A stretch of DNA of 36,679 nt from Methanomicrobiales archaeon (GCA_025350045.1 JANXYM010000096.1:1-36679); one strand, 5' to 3'. Numbered from the stretch's first letter, positions 8,571-15,443 are shown. Notes: generated by a model from the letters alone, not told the origin. Program-made: numbers and translations.

Positions 8571-8825
8571 ATGACTATCAGAAAAACGCGCCGCAAAAAC
8601 GATGAAAAACCGTTTCATGAAGCAGTGACCGATCTGCTCTTCTCTTCTATGGCAAACCACGAGGATTTTGTCATGACCTATGAGGTCAACCCTTCCACGA
8701 ATAAAAAGGAAATTCATGTGATGGCAGGAAAATTAATCTCCTCCGATCTGCTGGTGAAGCTGAAGGAACATGTCGCAGAGCAGCTTGACGATGGGAGCGG
8801 ACACCATATCCGGCAGATGGAATAA
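8571..8825 (+). CDS. Small hypothetical protein
   Basis: This 84-aa protein is not recognised. It begins with a very basic stretch (TIRKTRRKNDEKP). A mixed alpha/beta body follows, including VMTYEVNPSTNKKEIHVMAG and an amphipathic helix LLVKLKEHVAEQLDD, and the tail is GSGHHIRQME. No membrane segment or metal motif is seen. The reading frame extends upstream to 8469, but the TATA box at 8541-8548 and the lack of a Shine-Dalgarno favour a leaderless transcript starting at ATG 8571. It is followed by a T-rich stretch (about 8836-8842) before the convergent AlkD-like gene. Confidence 0.6.
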   Translation: MTIRKTRRKNDEKPFHEAVTDLLFSSMANHEDFVMTYEVNPSTNKKEIHVMAGKLISSDLLVKLKEHVAEQLDDGSGHHIRQME

Positions 8826-8916
8826 CGAGAAAAATCTTTTTTCATTGATCATCACGGGATATTGCCCGTGAGCTCCTTATCTCAATGGCAGGATGGGTGT
8901 CACTTTTATTGCCGGG

Positions 8917-9630
8917 TTACCAATCTTTCATCATTGCTGCTGCCTTGAGTTCTCCGGGCATCAGCTCGATTGCGTACCGTAACGCCGTCCGGGGCATTGC
9001 TTTCTTGTTTCTCATTACGTAATCGAACACCTTTTTCTGGTGCTTACGGCTCGCTTCCTTGAGGAGCCATCCGTAGCCTTTCTGCACCAAATCGTCCTTA
9101 TCAGTCAGTAACAGATCCGCAATTTCGACCGATTCAGAGAGAAACTTCCCGTGTTTTGCCGGAACGATGAGGGAAACGGCCGCTGCCCGCCGCACCCAGC
9201 GGTTCTCCGATTGAGTCCAGCGCTTCAGTTCATCGATGTATTCCGGGTATTGTTCGATGAAATCACCCATCGTGTGGTTGCAGAACCCGTCGCAGGAAGC
9301 CCAGTTGGTGATATAGGTATCAATCCAGTGCCGGAACACCGGGAGATCCTCTCGTTCATATCTTCCTGAGAGAGCATGCGCCCAGTTCGAGACGATGAAG
9401 GACTCTTCCATGTATCCCGAAAGGTAAAGCTCCTCGCAGAGGGCGAATATCTCCGGTTTTGGCCGCATTTTTACTATCTTCCAATACTTCTTTGCAATCG
9501 CTATCACGTTTGCCGTCTTTATGCCATGGCATGCAATCTCTTCCTTAAAGAACCGCTGCGAGGTTTTCTGGATCTCAGGGTCCGCCTGGCTTTTGAGTTC
9601 CTGCCGGATAGAGGAAATTACCGGGTCCAT
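8917..9630 (-). CDS. AlkD-like DNA alkylation repair protein
   Basis: This 237-aa all-helical HEAT-like-repeat protein belongs to the AlkD family of DNA glycosylases that excise N3- and N7-alkylpurines without base flipping. The four functional positions known from Bacillus cereus AlkD (W109, D113, R148, W187) have counterparts here: W110, D114, R148 and W188, in NWASCDGFCNH, RWVRRAAAV and KGYGWLLKEAS. The length is also the same, so it is likely active. It stands alone, convergent with the small gene at 8571. Confidence 0.93.
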   Translation of the reverse strand: MDPVISSIRQELKSQADPEIQKTSQRFFKEEIACHGIKTANVIAIAKKYWKIVKMRPKPEIFALCEELYLSGYMEESFIVSNWAHALSGRYEREDLPVFRHWIDTYITNWASCDGFCNHTMGDFIEQYPEYIDELKRWTQSENRWVRRAAAVSLIVPAKHGKFLSESVEIADLLLTDKDDLVQKGYGWLLKEASRKHQKKVFDYVMRNKKAMPRTALRYAIELMPGELKAAAMMKDW

Positions 9631-9856
9631 GCAGAGAGGTGAGCATGTATGCGGGATAAGGGAAACGGTATGCGGGAGGTAAAAATGACACTCCGCAGGA
9701 GCAGCTGCAACACCCTGCAGATTTCAGCCAGCAAACTTCCAAAAAAATGAATAATTTCCGGGATGACCAGCCGGCCCCGACCCGTTATTTCTTCTTCTTT
9801 CCGATTTTTGATCTCTTTTACGGCTTGCCAAAGACAGCGCTGATGGGAAGATAACC

Positions 9857-10015
9857 ATGGACGGAAAACCCGATTTTGCGGAGATTGACCCGCTCTTCCT
9901 GACGATGCCCGATAACCACTACTTGACACTCGGGACAAAAGCCGGTGACGCGTGGATTGCCGGAAAGAATCTGATACAAAAGGAACAACCAGTACCAGGA
10001 AAGGATAGTAAATAA
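9857..10015 (+). CDS. Short ORF of unknown function
   Basis: This is a 52-aa reading frame (begins MDGKPDFAEIDPLFLT, contains HYLTLGTKAGDAWIAGK, ends GKDSK). Its composition looks protein-like and its stop overlaps the next ATG (TAATG), as in coupled genes. I do not recognise it, and it may be the tail of a larger gene. Nothing firm is seen in 9631-9856 upstream. Confidence 0.35.
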   Translation: MDGKPDFAEIDPLFLTMPDNHYLTLGTKAGDAWIAGKNLIQKEQPVPGKDSK

Positions 10016-10092
10016 TGGCAACCATACTCGTTGATAAGGATCTCTGCACCCGGTGCGGGATCTGCTCCAGTAAAATCCCCGGTAAAGGATAA
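10015..10092 (+). pseudogene. Truncated 4Fe-4S ferredoxin-like N-terminus
   Basis: Twenty-five codons read MATILVDKDLCTRCGICSS and then run into KIPGKG and a stop. The start is the classical beginning of a ferredoxin domain, with three of four cluster cysteines in CTRCGIC. The expected CP-containing fourth ligand and second cluster are missing. In methanogens this N-terminus is common in ferredoxin-nitroreductase fusions, and a nitroreductase lies 0.5 kb downstream. I read it as a deletion remnant; a tiny functional protein is unlikely. Confidence 0.55.
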
Positions 10093-10165
10093 GAAAGTCC
10101 GGTAGGCCAAAGAAAACGGGGGATGCCGGAACGATTAAGTGTTCAGAGGAGAATTTTGCTCCATA

Positions 10166-10531
10166 GTGTCGCAGGTCACGAGTCAGTTTATCCCGGTAGC
10201 ACACACCCCGGAATTCCACAATGGGACTCTAAGGAAAGGGATGGCCGGCGATACTGGAATCCTTCTTGCGAGAGCAAACGGGCAATTTTATGCCACAGAG
10301 CTGCTTTGCCCCCATCTCAAAGCCGACCTGTCAGAGGGGACACTCAACGGCACCATCCTTACCTGTCCGATGCACAACTCACAATTCGATGTCCGGGACG
10401 GCCGGGTAATCCGGTGGACCGATCTTACCGGTGTGATACTCAACTTCGCCAAAAAGTCCCACCCGCCCCAGCCTCTGCTATGCTACCCGGTCCGGGTTGA
10501 AGGAGAGATCCTTCTCGTGCAGGTCCGGTAA
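10166..10531 (+). CDS. Rieske [2Fe-2S] domain protein
   Basis: This is a small Rieske ferredoxin of 121 aa from GTG 10166. The cluster ligands are visible as CPHL and, 17 residues later, CPMHNSQF (C-x-H and C-x-x-H). DVRDGRVIRW after the second motif is typical of the soluble Rieske ferredoxins of oxygenase or nitrite-reductase type. It would carry single electrons in the cytoplasm. GTG 10166 has AGAGGAGA about 13 nt upstream; GTG 10139 in the same frame is an alternative. The partner is unknown, but a nitroreductase follows 55 bp downstream in the same orientation. Confidence 0.88.
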   Translation: MSQVTSQFIPVAHTPEFHNGTLRKGMAGDTGILLARANGQFYATELLCPHLKADLSEGTLNGTILTCPMHNSQFDVRDGRVIRWTDLTGVILNFAKKSHPPQPLLCYPVRVEGEILLVQVR

Positions 10532-10586
10532 CAGTGGAAAAGGATCAACAATTGCCAAAACAGGAAAATTCAGGAGATTTCAGACC

Positions 10587-11153
10587 ATGGAAGCGATTGA
10601 TGCTATTATGAAACGCCGCAGTATCAGGAAATTTGAGAAGCGGCAGATACCCGACGCCATTCTTGAGAAGATCATTAAGACAGGGACGTACGCCCCGTCA
10701 GCCCTTGCCCTCCAGCCGTGGGGTTTTGTGGTGGTGCAGGATCAGGTATTCTTAAACCGGGTCTCGGATTACTGCAAACCCATCTTGATCTCGTTCATGA
10801 AGAATGCCCATGATGGGATGTCGGATGCCTTCCGGGCAGTACTGGAAGGTAAGGATTACTCGATCTATTACCATGCTCCGACAGTCATCATGGTCATTGG
10901 AAAAACCGGCAGCCGGTTCCGGGAAATTGATTGTTCCCTCTGTGCTGAGAACATGATGCTTGCCGCTCACGCTCTTGGTATCGGCAGCTGCTGGATAGGG
11001 TCAACGGAAGTCGCATACGACAACAAGGAACTTATGGCGGGGTTCCGGATACCAGAGGGCTACAGCCCGGTAGGGACGATTGTCTTTGGGTATCCTGCGG
11101 AGACGGTGGATGCCCATGACAAGAAAGCCCCGCTGCTGACGTGGATCCGGTAA
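10587..11153 (+). CDS. Nitroreductase-family flavoprotein
   Basis: This 188-aa protein has the FMN-binding start of the nitroreductase family, MKRRSIRKFEKRQIP, then TYAPSALALQPWGFVVV, and the later AAHALGIGSCWIG and PVGTIVFGYP. Such proteins reduce nitro compounds, quinones or flavins with NAD(P)H; the substrate is unknown. ATG 10587 is chosen because AGGAG at about 10572 precedes it and the family begins at the RRSIRKF helix. It probably forms a unit with the Rieske gene upstream. Confidence 0.9.
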   Translation: MEAIDAIMKRRSIRKFEKRQIPDAILEKIIKTGTYAPSALALQPWGFVVVQDQVFLNRVSDYCKPILISFMKNAHDGMSDAFRAVLEGKDYSIYYHAPTVIMVIGKTGSRFREIDCSLCAENMMLAAHALGIGSCWIGSTEVAYDNKELMAGFRIPEGYSPVGTIVFGYPAETVDAHDKKAPLLTWIR

Positions 11154-11180
11154 TCACCCCATTTTCCTATCCCGTCCTCT

Positions 11181-11753
11181 CTATTTTTCTCCAAACCCGT
11201 CGGGCATCCGGCCGCTCTTTGCATAGGTATACAGGCTGAAGAGCGAGATTCCACCGGCGGTTGAACCGATCATTGCCAGGGTAAACCATACGAGCATATA
11301 CAGGGCCGCACCTACGATCCACTCTGTTCCCGGGCGCCAGAACAACAGCATCTCAGGAGAAACAACGCCGTAGGCAAAGTGGAAGAGAAGGGAGGTTAAG
11401 GAAACTTCAAAGAACACGAGGCCAAACTGGAGGAAGCAGATGATTGTCTCCCCCCAGCACTTTTTTATCAGCCCGACCAATTCTGCAACCGCACCCGGCA
11501 GGCGTTTGTTCTCAAGGACCAGCATGGGAACAACGAACAGGGCGAGGATGTAGAGCAGGATGTTGATCCCCGAAAGGATCAGGGTCCTGATGCTCCCCAT
11601 CGCAATGCCAATTCCCCGGCCAAACCGTCCCGCTCCCCCGGTTCCAACGGATTTATCATAACCGGTGGAGTCGATAATAATATCGATACCGTGCGCATTC
11701 GGGCACCAGCCCATCCATTCATGAATCATTTCCGATATGCGTGTCAATGTCAT
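11181..11753 (-). CDS. Membrane protein, apparent DUF1673/DUF6159-like chimera
   Basis: The function of this 190-aa protein is unknown. The first 20 residues (ISEMIHEWMGWCPNA) resemble the start of DUF1673 proteins of methanogens. The remainder has two to three hydrophobic helices and the FVVPMLVLENKRLPGAV / LIKKCWGE pattern seen in DUF6159-like membrane proteins. That pairing looks like a fusion, and the DUF6159-like part is short for that family. ATG 11753 overlaps the stop of the upstream helix-turn-helix gene (ATGA), so the two formed an operon. Domain names are from memory. Confidence 0.55.
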   Translation of the reverse strand: MTLTRISEMIHEWMGWCPNAHGIDIIIDSTGYDKSVGTGGAGRFGRGIGIAMGSIRTLILSGINILLYILALFVVPMLVLENKRLPGAVAELVGLIKKCWGETIICFLQFGLVFFEVSLTSLLFHFAYGVVSPEMLLFWRPGTEWIVGAALYMLVWFTLAMIGSTAGGISLFSLYTYAKSGRMPDGFGEK

Positions 11754-12184
11754 ACTAACGCCCTCACTTTCGTAAAGAGTTCCTCCGCTATCTTCGTTGG
11801 ATCGGCAGTCTTCTCAATCCTGGTACTGAGCTCGGTTGCATAAATCCAGGGCAGCTTGATGCAATTAGTATATCGCTGGCATATGCCGCAGTTACCATCA
11901 CGCTCGTATCAGACCTGCATCCCGTGCTTTTCGGACAAAAAGATGATTGAGGGAGTCTGGAAGGGTACCGAACACCCGAACAGGATCCCCCGTTCCGGAT
12001 TGATCTTTTCGATCTCGATCTGGTTTGCGTGTGCCATCTCCCGGAGTGCCGCATCGATCTTCTCATCCATGACAAGAAGGGATTTGGACACCGCCTGCCG
12101 GGAGATGCCCAGCAGGTTGGCTATCGTGATATTGGGGGTACCGTTGCGCCGCATCTTTCAGAATCCGAACTGTTTTTCGTTCAT
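11750..12184 (-). pseudogene. Helix-turn-helix regulator with two in-frame TGA codons
   Basis: From ATG 12184 one frame runs 144 codons to a TGA overlapping the next gene, broken only by TGA at codon 9 (12158-12160) and codon 92 (11909-11911). The parts read continuously: MNEKQFGF-stop-KMRRNGTPN, then a helix-turn-helix (IANLLGISRQAVSKSL), EIEKINPERGILFG, EKHGMQV-stop-YERDGNCGICQRYTNC, and a C-terminal EKTADPTKIAEELF. Trp fits both stops by context (FGFWK and VWYE), so each is TGG changed to TGA. A TATA box remains upstream. Translation from ATG 12154 would give a shortened 81-aa helix-turn-helix protein. Confidence 0.75.
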
Positions 12185-12217
12185 GGGCAGAAGCATACGT
12201 CAACACATACATATTGA

Positions 12218-12227
12218 CTATATAAAC
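12218..12227 (-). promoter_or_regulatory. TATA box of the broken helix-turn-helix gene
   Basis: GTTTATATAG on the minus strand lies 34-43 nt upstream of ATG 12184. It is a near-ideal archaeal TATA box, so the promoter appears intact although the gene is interrupted. Confidence 0.55.
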
Positions 12228-12272
12228 AAATCAGAATGGGTTCGGATGTCAGCGGGAAAGACAAAAAGAGAA

Positions 12273-12824
12273 TTATTTTACCGGCTTTCGACCGGCCCAA
12301 TTCGACGGGAAGAGGGCGGGGTCCTGACCTGTGGAATAGAAATCGCCGAGCCAGGTCTGGTTGTCCGCCGCCATGGTCAGGGAGAATTTGCCGTCTTGAG
12401 CTTTCGTCCCGCACATTGTCGAAGCTGACCACGTTCCCGAGAGCGTGTTTTTGACAATCGCACCTTTGAAGGTTGCCTCACACTTAATCCCCTTGTCGAT
12501 AAATGTCCCTGCGACATCCCAGCAAGTCTGGATCATTTTCGCACTTGCCTCGTCCCCGTAGGCCCGGTCAGTATACTTTGTCCACGCCGTGCTGAGATCA
12601 TGGTTGCCTGCCATACCAAGGTAACGGGAGTCCCAGGATCCGTCCCAGACGAGCTTATCCGGGCAAGCCGGGGTGGTCGAGGGTGCCACAACTGCAGTTC
12701 CCTGTGCTGTCGGAGCAGCAGTTGCCGCACCAGGGGTCGAAACCTTGGTTGAAGTACATCCGGTTACACACACTGCGATACAAAGGCATACCAGTACTAC
12801 ACACAAAATACCTGAACCTTTCAT
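12273..12824 (-). CDS. Secreted lipoprotein, local paralogue family copy A
   Basis: This 183-aa protein has a signal peptide ending in the lipobox VTGC (Cys at about residue 23). A Thr/Ala/Pro-rich linker follows to about residue 50, then a repeated-family domain with DGSWDSRY, CWDVAGTF, KNTLSGTWSAS and GKFSLTMAADNQTW. These segments recur in the copies at 13338 and 14086, so it is a local lipoprotein family. The function is unknown. ATG 12824 has AAGGAAG upstream; the longer reading frame to 13265 is not the gene. It is the only copy on the minus strand. Confidence 0.8.
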   Translation of the reverse strand: MKGSGILCVVLVCLCIAVCVTGCTSTKVSTPGAATAAPTAQGTAVVAPSTTPACPDKLVWDGSWDSRYLGMAGNHDLSTAWTKYTDRAYGDEASAKMIQTCWDVAGTFIDKGIKCEATFKGAIVKNTLSGTWSASTMCGTKAQDGKFSLTMAADNQTWLGDFYSTGQDPALFPSNWAGRKPVK

Positions 12825-13040
12825 AATCTTCCTTCTACCGTGAGTATAATAAGACGTGCTATTTGATTCCGGGAAGCAATTGTGTTGTCTCCAGAGTGGA
12901 TGATAAAAATACTCAATTATCTCCCTGTACTCCCCTCCGGTTTCTGTGACCCTCGTGAGCTCTCTAGCGTCTCCAATAACCACATTGATCGCCCTGTTCG
13001 CCTTTACCAGCAGGTGTGAATGTTTGTTTAATAAATGAGG

Positions 13041-13304
13041 ATAGGTAAGACTGAAGTTAAGATGAGCCGGAAGTGCTGGGATGTAACCAGGTCGGTGACC
13101 TTCATCAAAGACCCGTAGTGTACAGGGACTATCACCGGCAAGATTGAGAAGAACCAACTTATTGGGACCTGAAGAGCAACGGGTTGTGAACCCGAAACGG
13201 GATCCGGTGAAGGAAAACTCTCCCTGACTATGGCGGGGGATAACAAGACCTGGACCGGCAAGCAAATCCCCATTCGGGATCTGGATTATCGGATCAAATT
13301 ATAA
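13041..13304 (+). pseudogene. Decayed lipoprotein paralogue, C-terminal remnant
   Basis: In one frame this stretch encodes KCWDVTRSVTFIKDP, a TAG (13116-13118), CTGTITGKIEKNQLIGT, a TGA (13170-13172), RATGCEPETGSGEGKLSLT and MAGDNKTWTGK. These match the CWDVTG, GRIEKNSLSG and FSVTM segments of the neighbours in order. The TGA stands where copy C has Trp (GTWKAY), and AGG (13089-13091) stands where the family has Gly. No N-terminal half or signal peptide is visible upstream, so it is a dead fragment. Confidence 0.75.
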
Positions 13305-13314
13305 TCCTTTTTTT
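13288..13314 (+). repeat. Duplicated promoter module, copy 1
   Basis: ATCGGATCAAATTATAATCC followed by a T-run lies just upstream of the lipoprotein pseudogene at 13338. It matches 14037-14062 at 23 of 26 positions; the three differences are all transitions. ATTATAAT could serve as the TATA box. Confidence 0.6.
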
Positions 13315-13337
13315 CTTATCTACATCCAGTATCTGGT

Positions 13338-13930
13338 ATGGCTTCCAGAGAGTACCTCATTATCCTGCTGATCCTTGCATGCATTGCCGTCTTTGTTACC
13401 GGATACAAACGACAACAACAATCGGAACACCCGCCCCGGCGCAGACAACAACGCCAGCGCCCGCTGCGGTTGCAACAAATACGGCTTCCGCACCTCAGGC
13501 AACTGCCGTAAAAACTGTAGTTCCCGCCGTTTCGGCCACGCCGGAATGCCCGGACAAGTACGAGAAGGGCATCTGGAATGGCAACTGGGACTCCCGCGAA
13601 GAGGGGTACGCCTCGAATCACGATGTCCGTGAGGTTGTATGGAGCGACGCTGCCCCGGTACCCGTGGGTCTCACCCAGAAATGCTGGGATGTGACCGGCA
13701 CATTCCATACCGGGGCTTGCAACGGGAAACTGACCGGAAGGATTGAGAAGAATTCGCTGTCGGGTGCCTATACCAATGTCTGCACCGGAGGGGCTGACAG
13801 CAGCACCGGGACCTTTTCGGTGACTATGACCTCTGACAACCAGTCGTTCATGGAATCCCTGTATAAATCCGGGGGCTATGGTCCCGAGAACGGTTTCCCT
13901 CCCAGCTGGTGGGCAAAGAAGATCGCATAA
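13338..13930 (+). pseudogene. Lipoprotein paralogue copy B, frameshifted at the lipobox
   Basis: ATG 13338 starts a normal signal peptide (MASREYLIILLILACIAVF-VTG), but it is followed by Tyr (TAC, 13404-13406) instead of the lipobox Cys and by a frame with no homology. The mature domain continues in the -1 frame from about 13406 (TTTTIGTPAPAQTTTP linker, GNWDSREEG, CWDVTGTF, IEKNSLSGAY, GTFSVTMTSDNQSF, SWWAKKIA). The lesion is therefore a single-base deletion near 13405-13409 plus loss of the Cys codon (TGC to TAC). A short start at 13379 would lack a signal peptide. Sequencing error could explain the deletion but not the Cys change. Confidence 0.75.
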
Positions 13931-13949
13931 ATCCTTTTTTCCTCCAGTA

Positions 13950-13966
13950 CCGGATACTGTATCCGG
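13950..13966 (+). terminator. Perfect inverted repeat after copy B
   Basis: CCGGATACTGTATCCGG has 7-bp perfect arms and lies 20 bp after the stop at 13930, just past a T6 run (13934-13939). It could be a terminator hairpin or a binding site. Confidence 0.35.
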
Positions 13967-14036
13967 GAACTCTGCATGTCAACCAATGAGAAGCAGCGAG
14001 TTCGATGCCTGCATGAACTGGCTAAAACCCTTGAGT

Positions 14037-14062
14037 ACCGGATCAGATCATAATCCTTTTTT
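14037..14062 (+). repeat. Duplicated promoter module, copy 2
   Basis: ACCGGATCAGATCATAATCC followed by a T6 run lies 24-49 bp upstream of the intact lipoprotein at 14086. It is the partner of 13288-13314 and shows that gene and promoter were duplicated together. Confidence 0.6.
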
Positions 14063-14085
14063 ACTGGATTCATCCTGTATGATGT

Positions 14086-14712
14086 ATGGACTCGAGAAAG
14101 TACCTTGTAATTCTGCTGGCGCTTGCATGCATTGCGATCTTTGCAGCGGGCTGCACCACGACTACAACAGTTGGAACTCCTGCCCCTGCGCCGACAGCGA
14201 CACCCGCCGCAGCATCGGCACCGGTGGCAGCCGCGAAAAGCTGCGTCGACGCCAGCGGGAAGGGCGTCTGGACCGGCTCGTGGGATACGTACTTCGGGGA
14301 CCGCTGCCAGGACAACCGGCACCACTTCTTTGCGGCAACTGCTGATAACCCGGATCCCTGGACAGGGACTGTGGCGACCGAGTATAACGCGCAGGGAACA
14401 CTCACCCAGAATAACTGTGATGTGACCGGTAGTGTGAAGATCATTGGCAATATTGAAAACCAGAACTGTCCGATATCCTTGACTGGGAAAGTGGATGGGA
14501 CATCGGTCAAGGGGACATGGAAAGCGTATTGTAACATAAGGACCGCGATCAACTCTGAATCCGCGGACGATTCCGGTATATTTACTATCAATATGGACCC
14601 GACCAACAACGGGTTCATCGGGGTCTTCCAGGGGAACGCTCCAGATATAGCAAAGCTCGTAGCATCGGACTGCCCGACCCAGAACGGAAACTGGGCCGGA
14701 AAAAAGATATAA
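14086..14712 (+). CDS. Secreted lipoprotein, local paralogue family copy C
   Basis: This intact 208-aa lipoprotein starts MDSRKYLVILLALACIAIF and has the lipobox AAGC with Cys at about residue 23. The linker TTTTTVGTPAPAPTATP is nearly that of copy B. The domain carries VWTGSWDTYFGD, NCDVTGSVKI, GTSVKGTWKAYC and GIFTINMDPTNNGF, parallel to copies A and B, and ends NWAGKKI (copy A: NWAGRKPVK). Paired cysteines suggest a disulfide-bonded extracytoplasmic domain. Function is unknown. It gives the reference for reading the damage in the remnants upstream. Confidence 0.82.
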   Translation: MDSRKYLVILLALACIAIFAAGCTTTTTVGTPAPAPTATPAAASAPVAAAKSCVDASGKGVWTGSWDTYFGDRCQDNRHHFFAATADNPDPWTGTVATEYNAQGTLTQNNCDVTGSVKIIGNIENQNCPISLTGKVDGTSVKGTWKAYCNIRTAINSESADDSGIFTINMDPTNNGFIGVFQGNAPDIAKLVASDCPTQNGNWAGKKI

Positions 14713-14830
14713 TTCCCTATTTACCTTTTTAAATTCGGATTAACGGTTCAAACCCGTACCATGCACCGGTAGTGTTGCTGGAATTCCTGTATTGATGAAA
14801 AGATTATACATTGGGGATCAGAGAGAATCT

Positions 14831-15004
14831 TTACTTGCCCAATCCGAGCCTCTTCCGGATCCTTCCCCAGCAGGATAACAACGGCTGCTTACAATAGGGC
14901 AGCATACCTTTTGCCACGCGGACGGCCTCGCACTCATCGCACAACGTATGGCGTTTGCATGTTGTTTTCGGGCAGGGGCAGTCTTTCCTGATGGTTGGGG
15001 GCAT
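14831..15004 (-). CDS. Small cysteine-rich protein
   Basis: This 57-aa protein reads MPPTIRKDCPCPKTTCKRH, then TLCDECEAVRVAKGMLPYCK, and ends with a basic tail (RIRKRLGLGK). Eight cysteines fall in the pattern C-x-C-x4-C-x5-C-x2-C near the N-terminus, then PYC and a later Cys-Trp. Short proteins with a CPCPK..C..H..C..C..GK.PYC layout are widespread in anaerobes and are presumed to bind zinc or another metal. The function is unknown. A different frame covers the same DNA without such a pattern. Confidence 0.65.
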   Translation of the reverse strand: MPPTIRKDCPCPKTTCKRHTLCDECEAVRVAKGMLPYCKQPLLSCWGRIRKRLGLGK

Positions 15005-15110
15005 CGGTGATCAACCTGAAACGGGCGGTGCCTTAATGCTTTTGTCGAAAAGCGGCGGGTGACCTGGAATAAACCCCAAGGTTCATGACGTATCATGATC
15101 CTGTCTCTGT

Positions 15111-15443
15111 ATGGATATACCGGTTGTTTATCCCTTTATCGGCTTGTGTGGTACCGTTCTTGGGATTATCGGTGCAGCCCTCATCATTTACGGGGGATTC
15201 AAGGCTGCAATAAAGGTGGTTTTACTGGGACTTTCAAAACCGGCGTTCACGTATAACCAGGTCCGGCGTGATTTCACCGACAAAATCGTTTTCGGACTTG
15301 AGTTCCTCATCGCAGCCGATATTCTTGCTACCCTGCTCTCCCCCAGCCAGCAGGATCTCATCAACCTTGCGGTGGTCGTGCTGATCAGGACCGTGATGGG
15401 GTATTTTCTTTCAAAAGAGGCAGCAGAATTCAATCTGCAATAA
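15111..15443 (+). CDS. DUF1622-family membrane protein
   Basis: This 110-aa protein has three hydrophobic helices (about residues 8-32, 61-77 and 82-100) separated by VRRDFTDKIVFGLEFLIAADIL. That arginine-rich loop and FGLEFLIAADI are typical of DUF1622, a small inner-membrane family of unknown function. The start is ATG 15111. No operon partner is evident, since the following flavodoxin gene is convergent. Confidence 0.75.
   Translation: MDIPVVYPFIGLCGTVLGIIGAALIIYGGFKAAIKVVLLGLSKPAFTYNQVRRDFTDKIVFGLEFLIAADILATLLSPSQQDLINLAVVVLIRTVMGYFLSKEAAEFNLQ

Noticed and set aside
11750-12184. Selenocysteine or genome-wide TGA-to-Trp recoding in the helix-turn-helix gene
   Set aside because: Trp rather than Cys/Sec fits both sites, no SECIS-like hairpin was seen, and TGA ends several intact genes in the window with correct downstream starts.
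12273-13265. A single 330-aa protein on the minus strand
   Set aside because: The signal peptide with lipobox starts at 12824 with a ribosome binding site and TATA-like region upstream; the extra N-terminal part lies opposite the lipoprotein remnant.
13976-14053. A 25-aa frame starting MSTNEKQRVRCLHELAK
   Set aside because: It looks protein-like but ends inside the duplicated promoter module and has no support beyond its length; kept as noise.
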